DNA from: an uncultured Pseudomonadales bacterium | GTDB taxonomy: Bacteria > Pseudomonadota > Gammaproteobacteria > Pseudomonadales > Cellvibrionaceae | DNA: 10,289 bases | Assembly (NCBI GenBank): GCA_938048505.1 | Contig: CALIUX010000111.1 | Location: 1 to 10,289, forward strand | Reading direction: 5' to 3' | Part shown: positions 1 through 5,909 of the stretch, piece after piece | Position numbering within the stretch: the stretch's first letter is position 1 | Layout of the letters: the number at the start of each line of letters is the position of its first letter | Program-made: the position numbers and the translations under genes | Notes under the pieces: generated by a model | Told to the model about the DNA's origin: nothing | Seen by the model: only the letters and a program-made list of their open reading frames with translations | Databases searched by the model: none

Positions 1-195
1 GTTAACGTGAATACTGCACGTTGGGTTGATTGTGATGATGATAAAAAGTTTGATGAATTTAAGCGCAAATGTGCCGACAACCTCAGTATTGATGGCGGTG
101 GCCATTTAACTTACCTTGCACCAACGCGAGTAAATTTGCAGTTATCCCAAGAGCGGTACCCCGAAGTTAACTTCCGTAAAACGCGCGAGCATTAA
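1..195 (+). CDS. 3' end of an unrecognised gene (partial)
   Basis: The reading frame is open from the first base of the window to TAA at 193-195, so this is the C-terminal 64 residues of a gene that begins to the left. The ATG at 10 lies only three codons in and has no reason to be the true start. The fragment is hydrophilic and has two cysteines about 13 residues apart (WVDCDDDKK and KRKCADN), a glycine-rich [10 protein letters not shown] stretch and a charged end, NFRKTREH. The cysteine pair could form a disulfide if the protein is exported, but that is a guess. I do not recognise the family. No clear terminator follows; the acyltransferase gene downstream appears to have its own promoter. 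Confidence 0.6.
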   Translation, partial: VNVNTARWVDCDDDKKFDEFKRKCADNLSIDGGGHLTYLAPTRVNLQLSQERYPEVNFRKTREH

Positions 196-222
196 AAATA
201 TATAGGCTTTAGTTTTGCTTTT

Positions 223-252
223 TTGACTGTCTAACCATTTAAATTTGATACT
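223..252 (+). promoter_or_regulatory. candidate sigma-70 promoter for the acyltransferase gene
   Basis: TTGACT (223-228) matches the -35 consensus at five of six bases. After 18 bases comes GATACT (247-252), a four-of-six -10 box. Transcription would begin near 259, about 60 bases before the ATG at 322. The region is AT-rich and the spacing acceptable. This is read by eye without scoring. Confidence 0.45.
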
Positions 253-281
253 TTATGCTTATCTTTTTGCTAGGTTAGGTG

Positions 282-308
282 GTAAGTTACGCCTCTGTAA
301 GTTTACGC
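282..308 (+). repeat. short direct repeat in the acyltransferase leader
   Basis: GTAAGTTACGC (282-292) recurs as GTAAGTTTACGC (297-308), differing by one inserted T. The start-to-start distance is 15 bases. It lies in the untranslated leader between the candidate promoter and the start codon. It may be a small slippage duplication or a paired binding site. Confidence 0.5.
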
Positions 309-321
309 AGTTAAAACGGTT

Positions 322-939
322 ATGAGTGAAAAACCCTTTGAGGGCCAGCGCCCTATTATCACAACGCTTCCTTCCAATGTGCCAAGAAAAGGAAATAAGT
401 TAACGCGTTATATCGGTGCTTCCCTTTTGCGCTTGGGTGGATGGAAGATTGTGGGTGAATTGCCCAATGAGTCAAAAATCATTGCGGCGGCTGCGCCCCA
501 TACATCTAATTGGGATTTTGTATTGTCTATGCTGGCGGTACTTTCATTGGGCGTTAAAGCTTCTTACCTTATGAAAAAAGAAGCTTTTTTCTGGCCTTTT
601 GCGGGGTTGTTTAGATGGTTGGGCGGGGTGCCTGTTGCACGCGCTAAAGCAGGGGGCATGGTAGGCTCACTCGTTACTTGGTTGCAGCAGCAAGACAAAG
701 CATGGTTACTTATTACGCCTGAAGGAACACGTAAAAAGGTGGCGCGTTATAAAACGGGCTTTTTACGTGTATCAGAGTTGACTGGTGTGCCAGTGGTGTT
801 AGTGGCTTGGGATTATCCATCAAAGAGCATCGTAATTGACAAAGTCTGGACGCTCTCTGGCGATCATGAGAAAGATTGCGATGCTATTCGTGAATACTTA
901 TGTGGACGCTATACGGGTCGAATATCTGATTGGCAATGA
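322..939 (+). CDS. lysophospholipid acyltransferase family protein (PlsC-like)
   Basis: This is a 205-residue member of the glycerolipid acyltransferase superfamily (PlsC/LPLAT type), which transfers an acyl chain to a lysophospholipid or related acceptor at the inner membrane. The catalytic HX4D motif is intact as HTSNWD (H60, D65). The acceptor phosphate-binding motif is present as PEGTR (residues 133-137). A hydrophobic stretch around residues 67-78 and an aromatic one at 89-102 (FFWPFAGLFRWLGG) fit membrane association. The length is somewhat short but typical of the compact HTSNWDF-type members. The ATG at 322 has only a weak Shine-Dalgarno sequence (ACGG). The gene stands alone between its own promoter and a 208-base gap, so neighbours give no help. 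The family is secure. The acceptor is not: it may be 1-acylglycerol-3-phosphate, but an ornithine-lipid or other lyso-acceptor is possible. Confidence 0.9.
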   Translation: MSEKPFEGQRPIITTLPSNVPRKGNKLTRYIGASLLRLGGWKIVGELPNESKIIAAAAPHTSNWDFVLSMLAVLSLGVKASYLMKKEAFFWPFAGLFRWLGGVPVARAKAGGMVGSLVTWLQQQDKAWLLITPEGTRKKVARYKTGFLRVSELTGVPVVLVAWDYPSKSIVIDKVWTLSGDHEKDCDAIREYLCGRYTGRISDWQ

Positions 940-1026
940 TTGATAATAAGTACCTAAGAAGCCAATAGATCTATAATCAATCAACAAGAAATCAGTTAAA
1001 GCATGCAAGCGGCTTCTAACATTCTG

Positions 1027-1059
1027 GTGACTTATAACTTATAAAATAGTGTAAGTCAC
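1027..1059. promoter_or_regulatory. inverted repeat upstream of the AI-2E-family gene
   Basis: GTGACTTA (1027-1034) is repeated exactly in inverted form as TAAGTCAC (1052-1059) with 17 bases between. The interior is very AT-rich and contains a 7-base tandem duplication (ACTTATA at 1030-1036 and 1037-1043) and TATAAA, which could serve as a -10 element. The arrangement suits an operator around a promoter about 90 bases before the transporter start. There is no U-tract, so it is not a terminator. Confidence 0.35.
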
Positions 1060-1147
1060 GCCTACCTAATAGTTTGCGGCTGGTCCAAATAGGCCATTTC
1101 AATGGTACACAGGCAATAGCCGTCAGTGTAGTAGTAAGGAATTCGAT

Positions 1148-2200
1148 ATGACATACACCTCCCCAGTTATACGCTTTTTATTTGGTGCTGCGTGCTTTGT
1201 GATTGTAGTGGCGGGTATGCGCACCGCTGAAACGCTCTTAGTGCCGTTTCTGTTATCTTTATTTATTTCTGTCTTATGTTCACCGCCTTTGGTTTGGCTA
1301 AAAGAAAGAGGTGTGCCAAACGGCATTGCGATTTTCATTATTATTGGCATTGTTGTATTAGTCAGCTTAGTGATTGGTACGATTGTTGGTTCGGCTATTG
1401 GCAATTTCAGGGGTGACTTGCCTGTCTACCAAGAGCGTCTTACGGCGCTGACAGCGGGGTTGTTTGATCGACTGCAGAGTCTAGGCCTCAATATTGATGT
1501 AGCACAGCTAAGAGAAAGCTTTAATCCTTCTGCAGTGCTTGGGTTTGCGGGTAGCGCACTGGCTAACCTGGGCAATATGATGACCAATGCTTTTTTGATC
1601 CTCTTAACGGTGGTATTTATCTTGGCCGAAGAGGTTGGTTTTAGCGATAAAATTAAACTCGCTAACGACAACTACCATAAAACACTCTCTGCTCTAAATC
1701 GTTTTAAAGTGGTTGTGAATCAGTACATGGCGATTAAGTCGATATTGAGCTTGGCGACTGGCATGCTCATCATGGTTTGGCTCTGGATTCTCGGCGTCGA
1801 TTATTTTGTGCTTTGGGGCATGCTGGCCTTTCTGCTTAACTTTATTCCCACGCTGGGCTCGATCTTAGCGGCTGTACCGGCTGTTTTGCTGGCCTTGGTG
1901 CAATTAGGCGTAGGTGATGCGGCTTTGACGGCAGCAGGCTTCGTTTTTGTAAACGTTGTTGTTGGGAATGTTGTTGAGCCTAGAGTCATGGGAAAAGGGC
2001 TTGATTTGTCCGCTTTGGTCGTATTCTTGTCGTTAGTTTTTTGGGGGTGGGTATTAGGTACTATTGGTATGTTGCTTTCTATTCCATTAACCATGACGGT
2101 TAAAATTGCCCTAGAGAGCTTTGAAGAAACGCGATGGGTTGGCGTAATGCTAGGCTCGGGCACTGTTGCTACAAAAGCGGTGAATAGTAAATTTACCTAG
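1148..2200 (+). CDS. AI-2E family transporter (PerM/TqsA-like)
   Basis: This is a 350-residue inner-membrane protein of the AI-2 exporter family (formerly UPF0118), which includes E. coli TqsA, YdiK and PerM. Three hydrophobic helices fill residues 8-80. A more polar segment of about 55 residues follows, then one helix near 140-160 and a block of further helices from 190 to about 330. Family hallmarks near the C-terminus are NFIPTLGSILAAVPAVLLAL and the GNVVEPRVMGKGLDLS segment, followed by GMLLSIPLT. The length matches the family norm. The start is supported by AAGGA (1136-1140), seven bases before the ATG. The gene is monocistronic, with a candidate operator upstream and a terminator downstream. 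Despite the family name, substrates differ: some members export AI-2 and others act in Na+/H+ or small-molecule transport. No luxS or other quorum-sensing gene is nearby, so the substrate cannot be inferred. Confidence 0.93.
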   Translation: MTYTSPVIRFLFGAACFVIVVAGMRTAETLLVPFLLSLFISVLCSPPLVWLKERGVPNGIAIFIIIGIVVLVSLVIGTIVGSAIGNFRGDLPVYQERLTALTAGLFDRLQSLGLNIDVAQLRESFNPSAVLGFAGSALANLGNMMTNAFLILLTVVFILAEEVGFSDKIKLANDNYHKTLSALNRFKVVVNQYMAIKSILSLATGMLIMVWLWILGVDYFVLWGMLAFLLNFIPTLGSILAAVPAVLLALVQLGVGDAALTAAGFVFVNVVVGNVVEPRVMGKGLDLSALVVFLSLVFWGWVLGTIGMLLSIPLTMTVKIALESFEETRWVGVMLGSGTVATKAVNSKFT

Positions 2201-2286
2201 CGCGCCGAAGCTGCGCTGGCTGAATTAGCAGCTCATTTGACTGCTTGTTAAATCTGAATCTATGATTCTTTTCATACTTCAAAACC

Positions 2287-2305
2287 AAGGCAAGGATGCC
2301 TTTTT
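2287..2305 (+). terminator. rho-independent terminator after the AI-2E-family gene
   Basis: AAGGCA (2287-2292) pairs with TGCCTT (2297-2302) across a four-base AGGA loop. The run of T from 2301 to 2305 gives the U-tract. It lies about 90 bases beyond the transporter stop codon. The stem is short, with three G-C pairs, so termination may be incomplete. Confidence 0.5.
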
Positions 2306-2394
2306 ACCCTATCAAAGTTCTTCGTATCGGCTGATTTCAGTCGTTACGTCGTTACATTGCCTCGATGAAATGCCTCAATAAAATAATTGTATTC

Positions 2395-2422
2395 GAACCT
2401 TCTCTTCTGACTCTCCGTCTTT
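2395..2422 (+). promoter_or_regulatory. candidate ECF-sigma promoter upstream of the sigma-factor gene
   Basis: GAACCT (2395-2400), then 16 bases, then GTCTTT (2417-2422). This resembles the RpoE-like ECF promoter layout, in which a GAAC-type -35 element and a GTC/TCTA-type -10 element are 16-17 bases apart. ECF sigma factors commonly activate their own gene, and this site lies about 110 bases upstream of one. The match is partial: the leading G of GGAAC is C here and the -10 is imperfect. It is a hypothesis based on position and spacing. Confidence 0.35.
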
Positions 2423-2529
2423 ATGGTTATGTCCCTATGCTGCACAAAGCTGTTTGACAATTGGGGCATTTCCTTCCTTAGGTAAAATGTTGTGCCATTC
2501 TACTTAAGGGTAAACAAATAAAACAAAAA

Positions 2530-3063
2530 GTGAGTCGAGTGAAGCCATCTGAACTTGAAATTCTTGTTATAGCTGCTCAGCAAGGCAATAAAAAAGCTTT
2601 CGATCTATTAGTCGTTACGTTGCATAAGCCTATGTTGCTGTTTGCTTATCGCTTGTGCCGCAATGAAAGCTTGGCGCAAGAGCTTGTTCAAGAGGCGTGG
2701 ATTGGCATGACAAAAAATTTGAGAAAGCTAAACGATCCTCGTGCATTTAAGCCATGGCTTTACAAGATGATTCGCTGGAAGCTGCTAGATCATATTCGAA
2801 AACCGGCTCTCGATACTACTTCGTTTGATGATCAACAAGAGCTGTCTTGTTCAACCACCTGTTCTGCAGCAAGCATAGAAGAAAGCGTCGACCTGCTTGA
2901 GAGCATCAAAAAGCTCCCCGAACCGGACCAGCAAGCAATCTTTTTGTTTTACATAGAAGCGTTCAGTTTAAAAGAGATTGCCCTTGTTTTGGATTTGCCG
3001 GTAGGCACTATTAAATCGCGCTTGAACCGAGCACGAAGCCGACTTAAAGCATTATATGTTTAG
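2530..3063 (+). CDS. ECF-type RNA polymerase sigma factor
   Basis: This 177-residue protein has the two-domain layout of extracytoplasmic-function sigma factors. Region 2 spans about residues 12-92, including AQELVQEAWIGM and the DNA-melting segment FKPWLYKMIRWKLLDHIRK. A linker of about 30 residues rich in Ser, Thr and acidic residues follows. Region 4 spans about residues 120-176, with the helix-turn-helix FSLKEIALVLDLPVGTIKSRLNRA that reads the -35 element. The start is GTG at 2530; another GTG three codons later is possible. AAGGG at 2506-2510 is too far upstream to be a good ribosome site, so initiation looks weak. No zinc-type (HxxxCxxC) anti-sigma gene is adjacent. The next gene encodes a small membrane protein, a plausible partner. 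The stress that triggers it cannot be told from sequence. Confidence 0.93.
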   Translation: MSRVKPSELEILVIAAQQGNKKAFDLLVVTLHKPMLLFAYRLCRNESLAQELVQEAWIGMTKNLRKLNDPRAFKPWLYKMIRWKLLDHIRKPALDTTSFDDQQELSCSTTCSAASIEESVDLLESIKKLPEPDQQAIFLFYIEAFSLKEIALVLDLPVGTIKSRLNRARSRLKALYV

Positions 3064-3091
3064 GCGGGGCGTATTTAGTGCTTTTTTATTG

Positions 3092-3122
3092 CTGCTTAAA
3101 AAGGGTTGTTAGCAGTTTTTTT
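3092..3122 (+). terminator. hairpin with U-tract between the sigma-factor and DUF6768-type genes
   Basis: CTGCT (3092-3096) pairs with AGCAG (3111-3115). AA (3098-3099) and TT (3109-3110) extend the stem after a one-base bulge. Seven Ts (3116-3122) follow. It sits in the 83-base gap between the two genes, so it would act as a partial terminator or attenuator, lowering expression of the second gene relative to the sigma factor. The stem is weak. Confidence 0.45.
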
Positions 3123-3146
3123 AACAATATCAAAAAGGGTTAATGT

Positions 3147-3500
3147 ATGAATATCGATAAAAAAATTCAAGAAGCATTATTGAACGAATCATCGCAAATT
3201 GATGAGGTTATTCAGCGAGATCCAGGGCTTTTTAGCATGCTAGGCAAGACTTACAAAGGCAATTTGCGTTTCTGGGTCTATTTGACTACGGTCATCGCTA
3301 TTGTGTTGTCAGGCATTATGATATGGGCGGCTTATGAGTTTTTTGTATCTGAGACAGTAATGGATCGTATCTTTTGGGGAGTGTGGTTTTTGGCTAGTTT
3401 ATTTGTACAGGCAATGGTTAAGCTCTGGACCTTTATGGAGGCCAATAGACTGTCTTTGATGCGCGAAATCAAGCGCATTGAAACTCTATTGCCGTCTTAA
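3147..3500 (+). CDS. small two-helix membrane protein, DUF6768-type
   Basis: This 117-residue protein has a charged N-terminal cytoplasmic segment (residues 1-38: MNIDKKIQEALLNES and then DPGLFSMLGKTYKG). Two transmembrane helices lie near residues 43-67 and 76-95, and a basic C-terminal helix with AN-R-LMREIKRIE follows. From memory the pattern IDxxIxEAL, PGLFxMLG, and KLWxxMExNRxxLxREIKRxE matches the uncharacterised DUF6768 family, which tends to sit beside ECF sigma-factor genes. AAGGG (3135-3139) is seven bases before the chosen ATG; an out-of-frame ATG lies at 3143. An anti-sigma or membrane-sensor role is plausible from the pairing, but no anti-sigma zinc motif is visible and no function is proven. 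The U-tract hairpin in front could tune its dose. Confidence 0.82.
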   Translation: MNIDKKIQEALLNESSQIDEVIQRDPGLFSMLGKTYKGNLRFWVYLTTVIAIVLSGIMIWAAYEFFVSETVMDRIFWGVWFLASLFVQAMVKLWTFMEANRLSLMREIKRIETLLPS

Positions 3501-3535
3501 GCTTTGGTGGCGGGTTCTGCTCTTATGTTTGGGTC

Positions 3536-3578
3536 TAACAATATTTTGGTGTAACAATATCTTGGCCTAACAATGTTA
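3536..3578 (+). repeat. 16-bp direct repeats upstream of hisD
   Basis: TAACAATATTTTGG (3536-3549) and TAACAATATCTTGG (3552-3565) are followed by a partial third copy, TAACAATGTT (3568-3577), with a strict 16-base period. The third copy forms the near-palindrome TAACAATGTTA (3568-3578). Directly after it TACAAT (3577-3582) could be a -10 box, so the array would lie over the promoter. The same core, TAACAATATC, also occurs at 3122-3131 before the DUF6768-type gene. The array could be regulatory binding sites or simple slippage repeats. Confidence 0.55.
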
Positions 3579-3619
3579 CAATAGGCCCTTGTTTTGTATT
3601 TTGTTTTTCTGAGGCTGCT

Positions 3620-4927
3620 ATGCTCAATGCTCCAATCAAACGTTTGTCTACAACCGCTGCTGACTTTGATGATCAACTCACCACGCTACTTTCATGGGAT
3701 GAAGGGTCTCATGAGCATGTAGAGTCAGTGGTAAAAGCAGTTTTGGTAGATGTGCGTAAGCGGGGCGATGCGGCAGTGCTTGATTATACTGCCCAGTTTG
3801 ATCATTTGAATGTTGATGCCATGCAACAGCTGGTTTTTGGCCCTGAGCGACTACAAAAAGCGTTAGATAGCATTGATCCTAAAGAGCGCGCAGCGCTAGA
3901 GTCTGCTGCTGCTCGTATTGCGGAATATCACGCGCATCAACAGCAAGAAAGCTGGCGCTATACCGATGCTTTGGGTAATCAGCTAGGTCAAAAAGTCACG
4001 CCTATGGATCGAGTTGGTGTTTATGCGCCGGGCGGTAAAGCCGCTTACCCTTCATCTGTTTTGATGGCGGCTGTTACGGCCAAAGTGGCAGGTGTGCCAG
4101 ATGTGGCACTGGTCACGCCTACGCCTAATGGTCTAGTCAATGATATGGTTTTGGCCGCTGCAGCCATTGCCGGTGTGGATAGCATGATTACCATAGGCGG
4201 CGCTCAGGCCGTTGCGGCATTGGCTTATGGCACAGAAACGATCCCAAAAGTCGATAAAATTGTTGGCCCAGGTAATGTCTATGTTGCTGAGGCTAAGCGT
4301 GCGGTCTACGGTACAGTCGATATTGATATGATCGCGGGGCCGAGTGAGATTTTGATTATCTCAGACGGAACCGCCAACCCCGATTGGTTAGCGATGGATT
4401 TATTTAGCCAGGCCGAGCACGATGAAAATGCACAGGCGATTTTGATTTCTCCTGATGCAGAGCACTTAAATGCCGTGCATAACAGTATCCAAAAGCTTTT
4501 ACCCACGCTTGACCGAAACCAAATTGCAGCCACGTCTTTGCGTGATCGCGGCGCACTGATTACCGTTAAAGATTTAGATGAAGCGATCACGTTGTGTAAT
4601 CGTATTGCTCCAGAGCATTTAGAGCTGGCTGTTGCTGATCCTGAGGCGCTTGTTTCAGGTATTCGTCATGCCGGTGCGATTTTTATGGGACTTAATACGA
4701 GTGAGGCGCTGGGCGATTACTGCGCAGGCCCAAACCACGTTCTGCCAACATCGGGTACGGCACGCTTTTCATCCCCGTTGGGCGTGTATGATTTTCAAAA
4801 GCGCAGCTCTATTATTTATTGCACGCGTGATGGTGCAAGTGAATTAGGTAAAACCGCTAGCGCTCTTGCTAGAGGAGAATCATTAGAGGCGCATGCTCGT
4901 TCGGCTGAATACCGTATTATCAAATAG
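3620..4927 (+). CDS. hisD: histidinol dehydrogenase
   Basis: HisD catalyses the last two steps of histidine synthesis, oxidising L-histidinol with two NAD+ to L-histidine in the cytoplasm as a zinc-dependent homodimer. At 435 residues it has the normal length. Recognisable blocks are [60 protein letters not shown] and [21 protein letters not shown]. The residues equivalent to the E. coli zinc ligands are Q264, H267, D366 and H425. The catalytic pair is E332/H333, and the substrate-binding His is H373. All are intact, so the enzyme should be active. GAGG (3611-3614) lies five bases before the ATG. In many gammaproteobacteria hisD follows hisG and precedes hisC; here neither is adjacent. The next gene, 70 bases on with no terminator between, is a DUF6942-like protein that may be co-transcribed. 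Confidence 0.98.
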   Translation: MLNAPIKRLSTTAADFDDQLTTLLSWDEGSHEHVESVVKAVLVDVRKRGDAAVLDYTAQFDHLNVDAMQQLVFGPERLQKALDSIDPKERAALESAAARIAEYHAHQQQESWRYTDALGNQLGQKVTPMDRVGVYAPGGKAAYPSSVLMAAVTAKVAGVPDVALVTPTPNGLVNDMVLAAAAIAGVDSMITIGGAQAVAALAYGTETIPKVDKIVGPGNVYVAEAKRAVYGTVDIDMIAGPSEILIISDGTANPDWLAMDLFSQAEHDENAQAILISPDAEHLNAVHNSIQKLLPTLDRNQIAATSLRDRGALITVKDLDEAITLCNRIAPEHLELAVADPEALVSGIRHAGAIFMGLNTSEALGDYCAGPNHVLPTSGTARFSSPLGVYDFQKRSSIIYCTRDGASELGKTASALARGESLEAHARSAEYRIIK

Positions 4928-4997
4928 ATTAATGTAAGGTTGGCCAAGCAAAAAGGAAGGGTTTGGTCTGCGCTATTGATCTTTAGGTCAGATATGT

Positions 4998-5633
4998 ATG
5001 TATCCAGCTAGCGCTTCTAAAAAATCAGATCTTATAGGGTTGGGTAGCTCATCTTTTCGATTAGCCATATATATTGCTAATCGACCTTGTAATGATCATT
5101 ACCCGTCTTTAAATTCGTTGCAGCCATTAGGATCTGGTGAGTTGCAGCACATTGTTGCTAACAATACTAATCATTGGCGTAAAGCTTTTAATGTTTATGC
5201 CAAGTTACTTTTTGAGCTTGAGTGGCCTGTTTTTTCCAAAAAGGTGTGGGGTGATATCGGCTCTGTTAAAGAAGAGTGTTCAGGTGATTGTGCTATGGAG
5301 TACGGTGCTATAGAAAATAACTCTATAGATGAGAGCGCTATAGAGGAAAAATGTCAGACATGGCAGCAATATCGTGACAACCACTTTTTACAACAACACA
5401 GCGCAGAAGCATTATTGTTTAGCGCCCCTGATTTGAGCCTGCCCAACGTTATTCATGTTGTGGCAGGTAAAACGTATGCTAGCGAGCTTGATCTTCCCCC
5501 TTTACATTGGCTTGACAATCATTTTGCGGTGAATCAAGCTTCTCGCCTTATTGTTTGCCCCTATCTTGATTACCGACAGCTTTCTAATGAAAGGATTGAA
5601 CGTTTAGCTGAGATGATTCATTCTTTGGTTTGA
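4998..5633 (+). CDS. DUF6942-like protein of unknown function
   Basis: This 211-residue soluble protein has no signal peptide or membrane helix. Conserved-looking blocks are AIYIANRP near the N-terminus, the segment NHWRKAFNVYAKLLFELE, WQQYRDNHFLQQHSAEALLFS, NVIHVVAGKTYA, and the C-terminal LHWLDNHFAV and LIVCPYLDYRQLSNERIERL. From memory this pattern fits DUF6942, an uncharacterised family of marine gammaproteobacteria; no catalytic role is known to me. Between the second and third blocks lies an acidic insertion (residues about 90-118) encoded partly by a 15-base repeat. The ATG at 4998 is chosen; an out-of-frame ATG occurs at 4994 and the ribosome site (AGG near 4985) is weak. It probably shares a transcript with hisD. 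Confidence 0.8.
   Translation: MYPASASKKSDLIGLGSSSFRLAIYIANRPCNDHYPSLNSLQPLGSGELQHIVANNTNHWRKAFNVYAKLLFELEWPVFSKKVWGDIGSVKEECSGDCAMEYGAIENNSIDESAIEEKCQTWQQYRDNHFLQQHSAEALLFSAPDLSLPNVIHVVAGKTYASELDLPPLHWLDNHFAVNQASRLIVCPYLDYRQLSNERIERLAEMIHSLV
5292..5351 (+). repeat. degenerate 15-bp tandem repeat within the DUF6942-like gene
   Basis: Four consecutive 15-base units start at 5292, 5307, 5322 and 5337. Each begins GCTAT or TCTAT; three carry CTATAG and the first CTATGG. In frame they encode AMEYG, AIENN, SIDES and AIEEK (residues 99-118), an acidic five-residue repeat. Because the period is a multiple of three, expansion or contraction keeps the gene in frame. Confidence 0.65.
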
Positions 5634-5832
5634 TTTTATACGGGTCACATTCTTTACAAGCTCTTTCTTGCATTGAAATGGAGCATTTTTCTGCTGCATT
5701 AAGAGGCGAGTGTTTGGTTTTTTCATCAAGTAAGCTTCTGTTTAAGTCATAAAGTGTTCTATTTTCTGCTGCTTCTCCCTTTGATGGTTGCATCGTCATA
5801 AAAGTCATCTCTTTGGCATATGACTTGCTCAC
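5584..5832 (-). CDS. doubtful 82-residue ORF opposite the DUF6942/cynS gap
   Basis: This reading frame opens with GTG at 5832 and has internal Met codons at residues 9, 12 and 14. It overlaps the 3' end of the DUF6942-like gene by 50 bases on the opposite strand. The translation is hydrophilic with a CxxC pair (ACKECDPYK) and no recognisable domain. No strong ribosome site is seen; AAAGAG precedes residue 9 too closely. It fills most of the gap before cynS, where regulatory dyads also lie. It may be a small gene divergent from cynS or chance. Confidence 0.22.
   Translation of the reverse strand: MSKSYAKEMTFMTMQPSKGEAAENRTLYDLNRSLLDEKTKHSPLNAAEKCSISMQERACKECDPYKIKPKNESSQLNVQSFH
5802..5826. 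promoter_or_regulatory. LysR-type (T-N11-A) dyad upstream of cynS
   Basis: AAGTCAT (5802-5808) and ATGACTT (5820-5826) form a perfect 7-base inverted repeat with exactly 11 bases between. This gives the T-N11-A geometry typical of LysR-type regulator binding sites. It ends 83 bases before the cynS start, a usual place for an activator site. In E. coli the cyn operon is controlled by CynR, a LysR-type regulator; no such gene lies in this window, so a regulator encoded elsewhere would be needed. Confidence 0.45.
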
Positions 5833-5871
5833 TCTAAGAGTACTTGCGGCGCTTTTTGATGAATAATCTTT

Positions 5872-5885
5872 AATGTCGTGACATT
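5872..5885. promoter_or_regulatory. 14-bp palindrome just upstream of cynS
   Basis: AATGTC (5872-5877), GT, GACATT (5880-5885) is a perfect two-fold element 24 bases before the cynS ATG. Its closeness to the start codon suggests an operator over the promoter or start of transcription, or a very tight leader hairpin. No regulator can be named. Confidence 0.35.
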
Positions 5886-5909
5886 CACTCGTATTGATAG
5901 AGGCAGGCT

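Larger units (their letters stand above)
2201..2529. other. 329-base intergenic region before the sigma-factor gene
   Basis: No convincing gene lies here. Near the left end AGCTGC (2209-2214) pairs with GCAGCT (2228-2233) without a U-tract. The terminator at 2287-2305 follows. GTCGTTAC occurs twice in tandem at 2340-2355, and TGCCTC appears twice shortly after. The right half is AT-rich and holds the candidate ECF-type promoter at 2395-2422. Just before the sigma-factor gene, TAAAAT (2483-2488) could be a -10 box, but its partner is unclear: TTGGGG at 2461 gives 16-base spacing, while the better TTGACA at 2454 gives 23. Confidence 0.6.

Noticed and set aside
957..1017. AGAAGCC/GGCTTCT inverted repeat after the acyltransferase gene, as terminator
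   Set aside because: The arms are 47 bases apart and no U-tract follows, so it does not look like a terminator; possibly chance.
1123..2163. Three minus-strand frames (1123-1404, 1426-1671, 1801-2163) opposite the AI-2E-family gene
   Set aside because: They lie wholly or almost wholly inside a strongly supported membrane-protein gene, have Pro/Thr/Ser/Lys-rich translations typical of reversed hydrophobic coding sequence, and show no domain.
2209..2233. AGCTGC/GCAGCT hairpin just after the AI-2E-family gene, as terminator
   Set aside because: No run of Ts follows and the loop is 13 bases; the hairpin at 2287-2305 is the better candidate.
2454..2488. TTGACA and TAAAAT as a sigma-70 promoter for the sigma-factor gene
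   Set aside because: The hexamers are individually good but 23 bases apart, too far for a standard promoter. The alternative TTGGGG partner has the right spacing but a poor sequence.
4306..4847. Alternative frames inside hisD (minus 4306-4590, plus 4632-4847)
   Set aside because: hisD is intact with every catalytic residue; these are shadows of it.
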